Positions 34,801 to 48,668 are shown, numbered from the stretch's first letter. The stretch: 64,000 bases of DNA from Mercurialis annua (GCF_937616625.2 NC_065576.1:34126628-34190627), one strand, 5' to 3'. Numbers and translations: made by a program. Notes: a model not told the origin generated them from the sequence alone.

Positions 34801-36019
34801 AGTAAAATATACCTCACTCAGCTTAATAGCTGACCCCCCAATAGTGTGTTTTTCAGGTACCTAGATTCTGAACTTGGCTAGAAGTTCGTCTTTAACCGGA
34901 AGTTCCTTTGTCTATGTATAGCCCCGACTTCCGTAGATGCTGCAGTAGTGTGATGTCTGACCAGTGTAGCAGTGAAATTTTATATGGTTTATAGTTGCTG
35001 TCAGTTTGTATATATTTGTTTGGCCACGATAGTTATGCTTTGTACCACGGAGGTAGATTCCCGTGATGTAACTTTGACACTAGTAGTATATGCCAGGTTA
35101 GTACGTACAAGGTACGGAAACGATAGACCCGAGCAAGTTGTAATGTTTTACCAGTGCAAATAAATGTGTCTTTGTTAAATGCTTCCGTTTGTAAGGTCCT
35201 TATATGATTAATGTTTGCGAAAAAGTTTTAGTGAATTTCAGGCTTGTTACGGGTTTCGGAACTACAATTCCCATTCCCTAGCGTCGGTCGCGGCCCTCGA
35301 TTTTGGGTCGTGACATTAATATTCTTATATTTCAAACAATTGCTCATATTTTTTCCACTTCCTTTCTATATTTACTATGTTTGCTTGCTCTCAAAACAAT
35401 TACGATTGACTTGCTATAATTTATTCCCCTTTTATAAATAAGAGTAAATTAGAAGCTATTTTAAAATATATATGGAAGACAATAGTTAAAATCAAGCAAA
35501 TATAATATGTTGACATCTATAAAATAGCTAGGTTGATCACCTTCTAAAATAAATTTTAAATTAATGGTTATTTTCAAAATGAATAAAGAAAGAAAACAAT
35601 TCAACTAAATGTTTTCAAGTAATGCAATATGTTGTCCTATATACTAAAACTGTTATTTTACATTTTTTTTATTATTTCTTTATAATAACATTCCCAGCTA
35701 ATTGTTTCCTTTTTTTTTATTCTGAAACCTCCAATTAACATGATAAGGTCATCTAAATCAAAATGACTAATTATATTTTTTTGTTTACTAAAATTGACAT
35801 CTTAGTTTAATTATTTTTGCTACTTTAAATAATGGGAGAAGAATAACCATTTTATACATGTGAAAAAAAAATTAATATATTTTAATAGAAAGTATTAATC
35901 TATATTGTTTTTTTGTTTTCATTCTAAATTTTACAAAATCGGTTCAACTGGCAGTTAAATCGGTTGAACTGGTTGAACTGCGAACCGGTGGCCATACCGG
36001 TTCGGTTTTTAAAACACTG
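31892..36019. mobile_element. hAT-like element interrupted by a solo LTR, unit 7
   Basis: The outer flanks are GTTGAAAG at 31884-31891 and 36020-36027. The LTR enters at the same internal base as in units 5 and 15. Confidence 0.85.
32054..35315 (+). mobile_element. Solo LTR, family 2, second copy (3262 bp)
   Basis: TTAAT duplications lie at 32049-32053 and 35316-35320. It differs from the copy at 22799-26061 by only a few changes, such as GTTGCAAAG for GTTGCCAAAG near its start. The four direct repeats are at 34422-34586. Its position and duplication show it was copied with the array unit, not inserted anew. Confidence 0.93.
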
Positions 36020-36276
36020 GTTGAAAGATATCATATTTATTGATACTATTTCAATAGAATAATTTTTAATATAATTAGACCAATACTTTGTGATTAAGGT
36101 AAATATTTAATAGTAATAATTATTTTTACTAAATAAGAATATCGGAAATCATTTCATTCTATAAATATATTTGATCATTCAAAAGATTTACATTAATACC
36201 TTAAATTCAAATATTCTACATTAATTTTCATAAGTTCAAAAAATTTCAATTCATGCTCATAAAAATATAATCACAC

Positions 36277-36284
36277 TATATAAA
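36277..36284 (+). promoter_or_regulatory. TATA box, gene copy 8
   Basis: TATATAAA 110 bp before the ATG. Confidence 0.85.
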
Positions 36285-36386
36285 TACCACACACACATCT
36301 CCTTTTGTTATAAGAAAATTACAGACCAAAATATTATTCAACCATACAATTAGTTCCATTATATTAAAGATAAGATCTCATCAATT

Positions 36387-36730
36387 ATGGCTTCATTTGC
36401 TCATATTTTCCTTATGTTCCTCATTTTTTCAGGTATATATTTTTATATTAATTCATTTTATTTTTAATATACATAAAGCTTGGAATTAAATAAAAAGAAC
36501 TATAAATTATAATAAATAGAGAAATAATTTTTTTGGTTATTTATCTTGCAGCTGCATCAATAGTTCCTCAAGTTCAGGCTCAACAATGCCCTCACGAGTT
36601 ATATCCAACAGGATGTGTTATTGAACAATGTTGGAGCGACTGCGATAAGTGGGTTAAAGGAGCAAGAGGGTTTTGCAAAGGAAACGGACCCGGACAATCT
36701 GCACCATTTTCTTGTGAATGCTCTTGTTAA
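36387..36730 (+). CDS. Defensin-like secreted peptide, copy 8 (consensus)
   Basis: Exons are 36387-36432 and 36552-36730. It carries both the CTT codon-9 mark and the TCT Ser65 mark of copy 6. The only nearby difference from copy 6 is TTATTCGG for TTACTCGG after the stop. The protein is the consensus. Confidence 0.93.
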
Positions 36731-38152
36731 AAAAACCAATAGAGTTGTGTTGTTTTTACAGTTATTCGGATAATAAATTAAAATTGCGTGTTTAGTTTTG
36801 TCGTCTTCTTATTACATTCATTACGATATTTATGATTGATAATTAAAATTATAAAATAAACATTTTAAAATTAATATCAATAAATATTCAATATAAACTT
36901 ATACTACTTATATTTATCGTAGATATAGTTTATACTTTTTTTTTAAAAAAAATTATCCTTTATATATTGTAATTTATTATACTTAATATTTTTCCTCATA
37001 CAAGATATGGTCATATATTATCAGTAAGGGATGAGCAAAATATTCGGCCGTACTAAATGAAAGCTCATAATATATCAATCATCTTCAATGTCAAGACGGT
37101 AGGATTAATTTACGACTCCAATTTCATGACTGAATGAGTCACTAACATAATTTTGTTTGAAAATCTTTGAGCTAAATTTTTATTTATTTAACATTTTCAT
37201 AAGCTAAGAAAAAAACAAACATTTACGTGAAATTGACTATTTGAGAACTTAATCTTAATCTTTTATGTGAAATTAATGTTGTTATCTTGAAGAAATTTAT
37301 AAGGTCTATCCACATATAATTTAAAATGTAATAATTATAATCTCACTCTTACATTTTTTTATTTAATTTTATCTTAAAATTTTCTAAAATTTTTCTTATT
37401 AATATAAAATTTGTGAGTATTATTCTTAAATTGATCAAAACGGATGTAAGTAAACTCGCAAATAAGAAATTCAGGGACTGTATTAACCGATTGTTTGATG
37501 TTTATACCAAACCAATGAGATATTTTCTGGTCCACTCTCTTAAAGGATAAAAGATCACATCGAAAACAAACTAAAAGCAATTAATAATAAAAAAACTAAA
37601 AACAATTAATGTCTATTCAAATTTTTTAGACATTACAAAAATATAGGATATTTTATATAAAGTAGGAAATCGTTTTTTATTTTTTAATATGTGCCTCTTC
37701 TTTCAAAATATCATAAACTTTGGAATGGCGGAAGGATAAATTATGGGTAGTAAATATTAGACGCATGATTTCATTCCAAAATAGTTTTGAAATCAAAATA
37801 CCATCACTGCAAGTTCTTGATTTTTTAGCCATTTATTTTGACGTTACATGCCTTGTAAGTATTTTGTCATTTTATATTAAAAAAACATTTCATTATATAG
37901 AAACCATCTTTACTAGTTATAAGATTAATTTTTTAAGAATTACCACTGATATATACTAATTTGTTACTATATTAGCTGTTTTCTAATAAGGGGTTACAGC
38001 TTAGTGATTATATAATAAGAAATATTTCATAAATAATAATTTACTGCGTAATGTATATGGAATTTTTCTGTTATATGGCAGACTTTTATTCAATTCTATC
38101 AAAAAAAAAATTGACTTTACCAAATTTAAAAGATAAACGGAATAGTTGAAAG

Positions 38153-39014
38153 AAATGATTTAAAAACCGGATCGACTGATTCAACCGGGATCTGACTATC
38201 TGTCTAGTCCAATCAGCCTCTCTGAACTGGAAATCCGATCGAAATGGATTAGACTGGCCCGAACCGTGAAAACCGGAAACTGAAAACCCGATTGAACCGT
38301 TTGGTTTTATTAATATTCTTATATTTCAAACAATTGCTCATATTTTTTCCACTTCCTTTCTATATTTACTATGTTTGCTTGCTCTCAAAACAATTACGAT
38401 TGACTTGCTATAATTTATTCCCCTTTTATAAATAAGAGTAAATTAAAAGCTATTTTAAAATATATATGGAAGACAATAGTTAAAATCAAGCAAATATAAT
38501 ATGTTGACATCTATAAAATAGCTAGGTTGATCACCTTCTAAAATAAATTTTAAATTAATGGTTATTTCCAAAATGAATAAAGAAAGAAAACAATTCAACT
38601 AAATGTTTTCAAGTAATGCAATATGTTGTCATATATACTAAAACTGTTATTTTACATTTTTTTTATTATTTCTTTATAATAACATTCCCAGCTAATTGTT
38701 TCCTTTTTTTTTATTCTGAAACCTCCAATTAACATGATAAGGTCATTTAAATCAAAATGGCTAATTATATTTTTTTGTTTACTAAAATTGACATCTTAGT
38801 TTAATTATTTTTGCTACTTTAAATAATGGGAGAAGAATAACCATTTTATACATGTGAAAAAAAAAATTAATATATTTTAATAGAAAGTATTAATCTATAT
38901 TGTTTTTTTGTTTTCATTCTAAATTTTACAAAATCGGTTCAACTGGCAGTTAAATCGGTTGAACTGGTTGAACTGCGAACCGGTGGCCATACCGGTTCGG
39001 TTTTTAAAACACTG
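38153..39014. mobile_element. hAT-like non-autonomous element, unit 8 (862 bp)
   Basis: Flanked by GTTGAAAG at 38145-38152 and 39015-39022. Confidence 0.85.
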
Positions 39015-39270
39015 GTTGAAAGATATCATATTTATTGATACTATTTCAATAGAATAATTTTTAATATAATTAGACCAATACTTTGTGATTAAGGTAAATA
39101 TTTAATAGTAATAATTATTTTTACTAAATAAGAATATCGGAAATCATTTCATTCTATAAATATATTGATCATTCAAAAGATTTACATTAATACCTTAAAT
39201 TCAAATATTCTACATTAATTTTCATAAGTTCAAAAAATTTCAATTCATGCTCATAAAAATATAATCACAC

Positions 39271-39278
39271 TATATAAA
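39271..39278 (+). promoter_or_regulatory. TATA box, gene copy 9
   Basis: TATATAAA 110 bp before the ATG. Confidence 0.85.
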
Positions 39279-39380
39279 TACCACACACACATCTCCTTTT
39301 GTTATAAGAAAATTACAGACCAAAATATTATTCAACCATACAATTAGTTCCATTATATTAAAGATAAGATCTCATCAATT

Positions 39381-39724
39381 ATGGCTTCATTTGCTCATAT
39401 TTTCCTCATGTTCCTCATTTTTTCAGGTATATATTTTTATATTAATTCATTTTATTTTTAATATACATAAAGCTTGGAATTAAATAAAAAGAACTATAAA
39501 TTATAATAAATAGAGAAATAATTTTTTTGGTTATTTATCTTGCAGCTGCATCAATAGTTCCTCAAGTTCAGGCTCAACAATGCCCTCACGAGTTATATCC
39601 AACAGGATGTGTTATTGAACAATGTTGGAGCGACTGCGATAAGTGGGTTAAAGGAGCAAGAGGGTTTTGCAAAGGAAACGGACCCGGACAATCAGCACCA
39701 TTTTCTTGTGAATGCTCTTGTTAA
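39381..39724 (+). CDS. Defensin-like secreted peptide, copy 9 (consensus)
   Basis: Exons are 39381-39426 and 39546-39724. Codon 9 returns to CTC, marking the right boundary of the 5-8 block upstream of this gene. The protein is the consensus precursor with eight cysteines. Confidence 0.93.
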
Positions 39725-41145
39725 AAAAACCAATAGAGTTGTGTTGTTTTTACAGTTACTCAGATAATAAATTAAAATTGCGTGTTTAGTTTTGTCGTCT
39801 TCTTATTACATTCATTACGATATTTATGATTGATAATTAAAATTATAAAATAAACATTTTAAAATTAATATCAATAAATATTCAATATAAACTTATACTA
39901 CTTATATTTATCGTAGATATAGTTTATACTTTTTTAAAAAAAAATTATCCTTTATATATTGTAATTTATTATACGTAATATTTTTCCTCATACAAGATAT
40001 GGTCATATATTATCAGTAAGGGATGAGCAAAATATTCGGCCGTACTAAATGAAAGCTCATAATATATCAATCATCTTCAATGTCAAGACAATAGGATTAA
40101 TTTACGACTCCAATTTCATGACTGAATGAGTCACTAACATAATTTTGTTTGAAAATCTTTGAGCTAAATTTTTATTTATTTAACATTTTCATAAGCTAAG
40201 AAAAAAACAAACATTTACGTGAAATTGACTATTTGAGAACTTAATCTTAATCTTTTATGTGAAATTAATGTTGTTATCTTGAAGAAATTTATAAGGTCTA
40301 TCCACATATAATTTAAAATGTAATAATTATAATCTCACTCTTACATTTTTTTATTTAATTTTATCTTAAAATTTTCTAAAATTTTTCTTATTAATATAAA
40401 ATTTGTGAGTATTATTCTTAAATTGATCAAAACGGATGTAAGTAAACTCGCAAATAAGAAATTCAGGGACTGTATTAACCGATTGTTTGATGTTTATACC
40501 AAACCAATGAGATATTTTCTGGTCCACTCTCTTAAAGGATAAAAGATCACATCGAAAACAAACTAAAAGCAATTAATAATAAAAAAACTAAAAACAATTA
40601 ATGTCTATTCAAATTTTTTAGACATTACAAAAATATAGGATATTTTATATAAAGTAGGAAATCGTTTTTTATTTTTTAATATGTGCCTCTTCTTTCAAAA
40701 TATCATAAACTTTGGAATGGCGGAAGGATAAATTATGGGTAGTAAATATTAGACGCATGATTTCATTCCAAAATAGTTTTGAAATCAAAATGCCATCACT
40801 GCAAGTTCTTGATTTTTTAGCCATTTATTTTGACGTTACATGCCTTGTAAGTATTTTGTCATTTTATATTAAAAAAACATTTCATTATATAGAAACCATC
40901 TTTACTAGTTATAAGATTAATTTTTTAAGAATTACCACTGATATATACTAATTTGTTACTATATTAGCTGTTTTCTAATAAGGGGTTACAGCTTAGTGAT
41001 TATATAATAAGAAATATTTCATAAATAATAATTTACTGCGTAATGTATATGGAATTTTTCTGTTATATGGCAGACTTTTATTCAATTCTATCAAAAAAAA
41101 AAAATGACTTTACCAAATTTAAAAGATAAACGGAATAGTTGAAAG

Positions 41146-42006
41146 AAATGATTTAAAAACCGGATCGACTGATTCAACCGGGATCTGACTATCTGTCTAG
41201 TCCAATCAGCCTCTCTGAACTGGAAATCCGATCGAAATGGATTAGACTGGCCCGAACCGTGAAAACCGGAAACTGAAAACCCGATTGAACCGTTTGGTTT
41301 TATTAATATTCTTATATTTCAAACAATTGCTCATATTTTTTCCACTTCCTTTCTATATTTACTATGTTTGCTTGCTCTCAAAACAATTACGATTGACTTG
41401 CTATAATTTATTCCCCTTTTATAAATAAGAGTAAATTAAAAGCTATTTTAAAATATATATGGAAGACAATAGTTAAAATCAAGCAAATATAATATGTTGA
41501 CATCTATAAAATAGCTAGGTTGATCACCTTCTAAAATAAATTTTAAATTAATGGTTATTTCCAAAATGAATAAAGAAAGAAAACAATTCAACTAAATGTT
41601 TTCAAGTAATGCAATATGTTGTCATATATACTAAAACTGTTATTTTACATTTTTTTTATTATTTCTTTATAATAACATTCCCAGCTAATTGTTTCCTTTT
41701 TTTTTATTCTGAAACCTCCAATTAACATGATAAGGTCATTTAAATCAAAATGGCTAATTATATTTTTTTGTTTACTAAAATTGACATCTTAGTTTAATTA
41801 TTTTTGCTACTTTAAATAATGGGAGAAGAATAACCATTTTATACATGTGAAAAACAAATTAATATATTTTAATAGAAAGTATTAATCTATATTGTTTTTT
41901 TGTTTTCATTCTAAATTTTACAAAATCGGTTCAACTGGCAGTTAAATCGGTTGAACTGGTTGAACTGCGAACCGGTGGCCATACCGGTTCGGTTTTTAAA
42001 ACACTG
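41146..42006. mobile_element. hAT-like non-autonomous element, unit 9 (861 bp)
   Basis: Flanked by GTTGAAAG at 41138-41145 and 42007-42014. Confidence 0.85.
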
Positions 42007-42262
42007 GTTGAAAGATATCATATTTATTGATACTATTTCAATAGAATAATTTTTAATATAATTAGACCAATACTTTGTGATTAAGGTAAATATTTAATAG
42101 TAATAATTATTTTTACTAAATAAGAATATCGGAAATCATTTCATTCTATAAATATATTGATCATTCAAAAGATTTACATTAATACCTTAAATTCAAATAT
42201 TCTACATTAATTTTCATAAATTCAAAAAATTTCAATTCATGCTCATAAAAATATAATCACAC

Positions 42263-42270
42263 TATATAAA
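42263..42270 (+). promoter_or_regulatory. TATA box, gene copy 10
   Basis: TATATAAA 110 bp before the ATG. Confidence 0.85.
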
Positions 42271-42372
42271 TACCACACACACATCTCCTTTTGTTATAAG
42301 AAAATTACAGACCAAAATATTATTCAACCATACAATTAGTTCCATTATATTAAAGATAAGATCTCATCAATT

Positions 42373-42716
42373 ATGGCTTCATTTGCTCATATTTTCCTCA
42401 TGTTCCTCATTTTTTCAGGTATATATTTTTATATTAATTCATTTTATTTTTAATATACATAAAGCTTGGAATTAAATAAAAAGAACTATAAATTATAATA
42501 AATAGAGAAATAATTTTTTTGGTTATTTATCTTGCAGCTGCATCAATAGTTCCTCAAGTTCAGGCTCAACAATGCCCTCACGAGTTATATCCAACAGGAT
42601 GTGTTATTGAACAATGTTGGAGCGACTGCGATAAGTGGGTTAAAGGAGCAAGAGGGTTTTGCAAAGGAAACGGACCCGGACAATCAGCACCATTTTCTTG
42701 TGAATGCTCTTGTTAA
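42373..42716 (+). CDS. Defensin-like secreted peptide, copy 10 (consensus)
   Basis: Exons are 42373-42418 and 42538-42716, identical to copy 9 in both exons. The product is the consensus secreted eight-cysteine peptide. Confidence 0.93.
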
Positions 42717-44137
42717 AAAAACCAATAGAGTTGTGTTGTTTTTACAGTTACTCAGATAATAAATTAAAATTGCGTGTTTAGTTTTGTCGTCTTCTTATTA
42801 CATTCATTACGATATTTATGATTGATAATTAAAATTATAAAATAAACATTTTAAAATTAATATCAATAAATATTCAATATAAACTTATACTACTTATATT
42901 TATCGTAGATATAGTTTATACTTTTTAAAAAAAAAAATTATCCTTTATATATTGTAATTTATTATACGTAATATTTTTCCTCATACAAGATATGGTCATA
43001 TATTATCAGTAAGGGATGAGCAAAATATTCGGCCGTACTAAATGAAAGCTCATAATATATCAATCATCTTCAATGTCAAGACGGTAGGATTAATTTACGA
43101 CTCCAATTTCATGACTGAATGAGTCACTAACATAATTTTGTTTGAAAATCTTTGAGCTAAATTTTTATTTATTTAACATTTTCATAAGCTAAGAAAAAAA
43201 CAAACATTTACGTGAAATTGACTATTTGAGAACTTAATCTTAATCTTTTATGTGAAATTAATGTTGTTATCTTGAAGAAATTTATAAGGTCTATCCACAT
43301 ATAATTTAAAATGTAATAATTATAATCTCACTCTTACATTTTTTTATTTAATTTTATCTTAAAATTTTCTAAAATTTTTCTTATTAATATAAAATTTGTG
43401 AGTATTATTCTTAAATTGATCAAAACGGATGTAAGTAAACTCGCAAATAAGAAATTCAGGGACTGTATTTACCGATTGTTTGATGTTTATACCAAACCAA
43501 TGAGATATTTTCTGGTCCACTCTCTTAAAGGATAAAAGATCACATCGAAAACAAACTAAAAGCAATTAATAATAAAAAAACTAAAAACAATTAATGTCTA
43601 TTCAAATTTTTTAGACATTACAAAAATATAGGATATTTTATATAAAGTAGGAAATCGTTTTTTATTTTTTAATATGTGCCTCTTCTTTCAAAATATCATA
43701 AACTTTGGAATGGCGGAAGGATAAATTATGGGTAGTAAATATTAGACGCATGATTTCATTCCAAAATAGTTTTGAAATCAAAATGCCATCACTGCAAGTT
43801 CTTGATTTTTTAGCCATTTATTTTGACGTTACATGCCTTGTAAGTATTTTGTCATTTTATATTAAAAAAACATTTCATTATATAGAAACCATCTTTACTA
43901 GTTATAAGATTAATTTTTTAAGAATTACCACTGATATATACTAATTTGTTACTATATTAGCTGTTTTCTAATAAGGGGTTACAGCTTAGTGATTATATAA
44001 TAAGAAATATTTCATAAATAATAATTTACTGCGTAATGTATATGGAATTTTTCTGTTATATGGCAGACTTTTATTCAATTCTATCAAAAAAAAAATTGAC
44101 TTTACCAAATTTAAAAGATAAACGGAATAGTTGAAAG

Positions 44138-44998
44138 AAATGATTTAAAAACCGGATCGACTGATTCAACCGGGATCTGACTATCTGTCTAGTCCAATCA
44201 GCCTCTCTGAACTGGAAATCCGATCGAAATGGATTAGACTGGCCCGAACCGTGAAAACCGGAAACTGAAAACCCGATTGAACCGTTTGGTTTTATTAATA
44301 TTCTTATATTTCAAACAATTGCTCATATTTTTTCCACTTCCTTTCTATATTTACTATGTTTGCTTGCTCTCAAAACAATTACGATTGACTTGCTATAATT
44401 TATTCCCCTTTTATAAATAAGAGTAAATTAAAAGCTATTTTAAAATATATATGGAAGACAATAGTTAAAATCAAGCAAATATAATATGTTGACATCTATA
44501 AAATAGCTAGGTTGATCACCTTCTAAAATAAATTTTAAATTAATGGTTATTTCCAAAATGAATAAAGAAAGAAAACAATTCAACTAAATGTTTTCAAGTA
44601 ATGCAATATGTTGTCATATATACTAATACTGTTATTTTACATTTTTTTTATTATTTCTTTATAATAACATTCCCAGCTAATTGTTTCCTTTTTTTTTATT
44701 CTGAAACCTCCAATTAACATGATAAGGTCATTTAAATCAAAATGGCTAATTATATTTTTTTGTTTACTAAAATTGACATCTTAGTTTAATTATTTTTGCT
44801 ACTTTAAATAATGGGAGAAGAATAACCATTTTATACATGTGAAAAAAAAATTAATATATTTTAATAGAAAGTATTAATCTATATTGTTTTTTTGTTTTCA
44901 TTCTAAATTTTACAAAATCGGTTCAACTGGCAGTTAAATCGGTTGAACTGGTTGAACTGCGAACCGGTGGCCATACCGGTTCGGTTTTTAAAACACTG
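44138..44998. mobile_element. hAT-like non-autonomous element, unit 10 (861 bp)
   Basis: Flanked by GTTGAAAG at 44130-44137 and 44999-45006. Confidence 0.85.
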
Positions 44999-45254
44999 GT
45001 TGAAAGATATCATATTTATTGATACTATTTCAATAGAATAATTTTTAATATAATTAGACCAATACTTTGTGATTAAGGTAAATATTTAATAGTAATAATT
45101 ATTTTTACTAAATAAGAATATCGGAAATCATTTCATTCTATAAATATATTGATCATTCAAAAGATTTACATTAATACCTTAAATTCAAATATTCTACATT
45201 AATTTTCATAAGTTCAAAAAATTTCAATTCATGCTCATAAAAATATAATCACAC

Positions 45255-45262
45255 TATATAAA
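45255..45262 (+). promoter_or_regulatory. TATA box, gene copy 11
   Basis: TATATAAA 110 bp before the ATG. Confidence 0.85.
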
Positions 45263-45364
45263 TACCACACACACATCTCCTTTTGTTATAAGAAAATTAC
45301 AGACCAAAATATTATTCAACCATACAATTAGTTCCATTATATTAAAGATAAGATCTCATCAATT

Positions 45365-45708
45365 ATGGCTTCATTTGCTCATATTTTCCTCATGTTCCTC
45401 ATTTTTTCAGGTATATATTTTTATATTTATTCATTTTATTTTTAATATACATAAAGCTTGGAATTAAATAAAAAGAACTATAAATTATAATAAATAGAGA
45501 AATAATTTTTTTGGTTATTTATCTTGCAGCTGCATCAATAGTTCCTCAAGTTCAGGCTCAACAATGCCCTCACGAGTTATATCCAACAGGATGTGTTATT
45601 GAACAATGTTGGAGCGACTGCGATAAGTGGGTTAAAGGAGCAAGAGGGTTTTGCAAAGGAAACGGACCCGGACAATCAGCACCATTTTCTTGTGAATGCT
45701 CTTGTTAA
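45365..45708 (+). CDS. Defensin-like secreted peptide, copy 11 (consensus)
   Basis: Exons are 45365-45410 and 45530-45708. The intron has TATTTATTC for TATTAATTC, shared with copy 13. The coding sequence and protein are the consensus. Confidence 0.93.
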
Positions 45709-47097
45709 AAAAAACCAATAGAGTTGTGTTGTTTTTACAGTTACTCAGATAATAAATTAAAATTGCGTGTTTAGTTTTGTCGTCTTCTTATTACATTCAT
45801 TACGATATTTATGATTGATAATTAAAATTATAAAATAAACATTTTAAAATTAATATCAATAAATATTCAATATAAACTTATACTTTAAAAAAAAAATTAT
45901 CCTTTATATATTGTAATTTATTATACGTAATATTTTTCCTCATACAAGATATGGTCATATATTATCAGTAAGGGATGAGCAAAATATTCGGCCGTACTAA
46001 ATGAAAGCTCATAATATATCAATCATCTTCAATGTCAAGACGGTAGGATTAATTTACGACTCCAATTTCATGACTGAATGAGTCACTAACATAATTTTGT
46101 TTGAAAATCTTTGAGCTAAATTTTTATTTATTTAACATTTTCATAAGCTAAGAAAAAAACAAACATTTACGTGAAATTGACTATTTGAGAACTTAATCTT
46201 AATCTTTTATGTGAAATTAATGTTGTTATTTTGAAGAAATTTATAAGGTCTATCCACATATAATTTAAAATGTAATAATTATAATCTCACTCTTACATTT
46301 TTTTATTTAATTTTATCTTAAAATTTTCTAAAATTTTTCTTATTAATATAAAATTTGTGAGTATTATTCTTAAATTGATCAAAACGGATGTAAGTAAACT
46401 CGCAAATAAGAAATTCAGGGACTGTATTAACCGATTGTTTGATGTTTATACCAAACCAATGAGATATTTTCTGGTCCACTCTCTTAAAGGATAAAAGATC
46501 ACATCGAAAACAAACTAAAAGCAATTAATAATAAAAAAACTAAAAACAATTAATGTCTATTCAAATTTTTTAGACATTACAAAAATATAGGATATTTTAT
46601 ATAAAGTAGGAAATCGTTTTTTATTTTTTAATATGTGCCTCTTCTTTCAAAATATCATAAACTTTAGAATAGGGGAAGGATAAATTATGGGTAGTAAATA
46701 TTAGACGCATGATTTCATTCCAAAATAGTTTTGAAATCAAAATACCATCACTGCAAGTTCTTGATTTTCTAGCCATTTATTTTGACGTTACATGCCTTGT
46801 AAGTATTTTGTCATTTTATATTAAAAAAACATTTCATTATATAGAAACCATCTTTACTAGTTATAAGATTAATTTTTTAAGAATTACCACTGATATATAC
46901 TAATTTGTTACTATATTAGCTGTTTTCTAATAAGGGGTTACAGCTTAGTGATTATATAATAAGAAATATTTCATAAATTAATAATTTACTGCGTAATGTA
47001 TATGGAATTTTTCTGTTATATGGCAGACTTTTATTCAATTCTATCAAAAAAAAAATTGACTTTACCAAATTTAAAAGATAAACGGAATAGTTGAAAG

Positions 47098-47958
47098 AAA
47101 TGATTTAAAAACCGGATCGACTGATTCAACCGGGATCTGACTATCTGTCTAGTCCAATCAGCCTCTCTGAACTGGAAATCCGATCGAAATGGATTAGACT
47201 GGCCCGAACCGTGAAAACCGGAAACTGAAAACCCGATTGAACCGTTTGGTTTTATTAATATTCTTATATTTCAAACAATTGCTCATATTTTTTCCACTTC
47301 CTTTCTATATTTACTATGTTTGCTTGCTCTCAAAACAATTACGATTGACTTGCTATAATTTATTCCCCTTTTATAAATAAGAGTAAATTAAAAGCTATTT
47401 TAAAATATATATGGAAGACAATAGTTAAAATCAAGCAAATATAATATGTTGACATCTATAAAATAGCTAGGTTGATCACCTTCTAAAATAAATTTTAAAT
47501 TAATGGTTATTTCCAAAATGAATAAAGAAAGAAAACAATTCAACTAAATGTTTTCAAGTAATGCAATATGTTGTCATATATACTAAAACTGTTATTTTAC
47601 ATTTTTTTTATTATTTCTTTATAATAACATTCCCAGCTAATTGTTTCCTTTTTTTTTATTCTGAAACCTCCAATTAACATGATAAGGTCATCTAAATCAA
47701 AATGGCTAATTATATTTTTTTGTTTACTAAAATTGACATCTTAGTTTAATTATTTTTGCTACTTTAAATAATGGGAGAAGAATAACCATTTTATACATGT
47801 GAAAAAAAAATTAATATATTTTAATAGAAAGTATTAATCTATATTGTTTTTTTGTTTTCATTCTAAATTTTACAAAATCGGTTCAACTGGCAGTTAAATC
47901 GGTTGAACTGGTTGAACTGCGAACCGGTGGCCATACCGGTTCGGTTTTTAAAACACTG
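47098..47958. mobile_element. hAT-like non-autonomous element, unit 11 (861 bp)
   Basis: Flanked by GTTGAAAG at 47090-47097 and 47959-47966. Confidence 0.85.
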
Positions 47959-48214
47959 GTTGAAAGATATCATATTTATTGATACTATTTCTATAGAATA
48001 ATTTTTAATATAATTAGACCAATACTTTGTGATTAAGGTAAATATTTAATAGTAATAATTACTTTTACTAAATAAGAATATCAGAAATCATTTCATTCTA
48101 TAAATATATTGATCATTCAAAAGATTTACATTAATACCTTAAATTCAAATATTCTACATTAATTTTCATAAGTTCAAAAAATTTCAATTCATGCTCATAA
48201 AAATATAATCACAC

Positions 48215-48222
48215 TATATAAA
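48215..48222 (+). promoter_or_regulatory. TATA box, gene copy 12
   Basis: TATATAAA 110 bp before the ATG. The flank is slightly altered (AATACAACAC, TTTTCTTATAAG). Confidence 0.85.
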
Positions 48223-48324
48223 TACAACACACACATCTCCTTTTCTTATAAGAAAATTACAGACCAAAATATTATTCAACCATACAATTAGTTCCATTAT
48301 ATTAAAGATAAGATCTCATCAATT

Positions 48325-48668
48325 ATGGCTTCATTTGCTCATATTTTCCTCATGTTTCTCATTTTTTCAGGTATATATTTTTATATTAATTCATTTTATT
48401 TTTAATATACATAAAGCTTGGAATTAAATAAAAAGAACTATAAATTATAATAAATAGAGAAATAATTTTTTTGGTTATTTATCTTGCAGCTGCATCAATA
48501 GTTCCTCAAGTTCAGGCTCAACAATGCCCTCACGAGTTATATCCAACAGGATGTGTTATTGAACAATGTTGGAGCGACTGCGATAAGTGGGTTAAAGGAG
48601 CAAGAGGGTTTTGCAAAGGAAACGGACCCGGACAATCAGCACCATTTTCTTGTGAATGCTCTTGTTAA
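48325..48668 (+). CDS. Defensin-like secreted peptide, copy 12 (consensus)
   Basis: Exons are 48325-48370 and 48490-48668. Codon 11 is TTT instead of TTC, a silent private change. The protein is the consensus. Confidence 0.93.

Larger units (their letters stand above)
29761..36019 (+). repeat. Array unit 7 with solo LTR (6259 bp)
   Basis: Second copy of the block that begins with unit 5. The spacer from about 30540 to 31883 has no supported gene. A 110-aa minus-strand frame at 31750-32082 spans hAT and LTR sequence and exists only because one C is missing at the LTR start; it is not a gene. Confidence 0.93.
36020..39014 (+). repeat. Array unit 8 (2995 bp)
   Basis: Near-duplicate of unit 6. 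The spacer from about 36800 to 38144 shows no supported gene. It begins the run of units 8-11 without LTR insertions. Confidence 0.93.
39015..42006 (+). repeat. Array unit 9 (2992 bp)
   Basis: Same length as unit 10, sharing TTATACGTAATATT and AAAATGCCATCAC, so units 9 and 10 are a recent tandem pair. A private change TCAAGACAATAGG is seen near 40084. The spacer from about 39795 to 41137 has no supported gene. Confidence 0.93.
42007..44998 (+). repeat. Array unit 10 (2992 bp)
   Basis: Tandem partner of unit 9, with the private change CATAAATTCAAAA upstream of the gene. The spacer from about 42790 to 44129 has no supported gene. Confidence 0.93.
44999..47958 (+). repeat. Array unit 11 (2960 bp, shortest)
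   Basis: A deletion of about 31 bp at about 45884 removes the ACTTATATTTATCG to TAGTTTATACT stretch found in the other units. TTTAGAATAGGGG near 46663 breaks the short plus-strand frame that is open in the other spacers, which supports that frame being non-coding. The spacer from about 45785 to 47089 has no supported gene. Confidence 0.93.
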
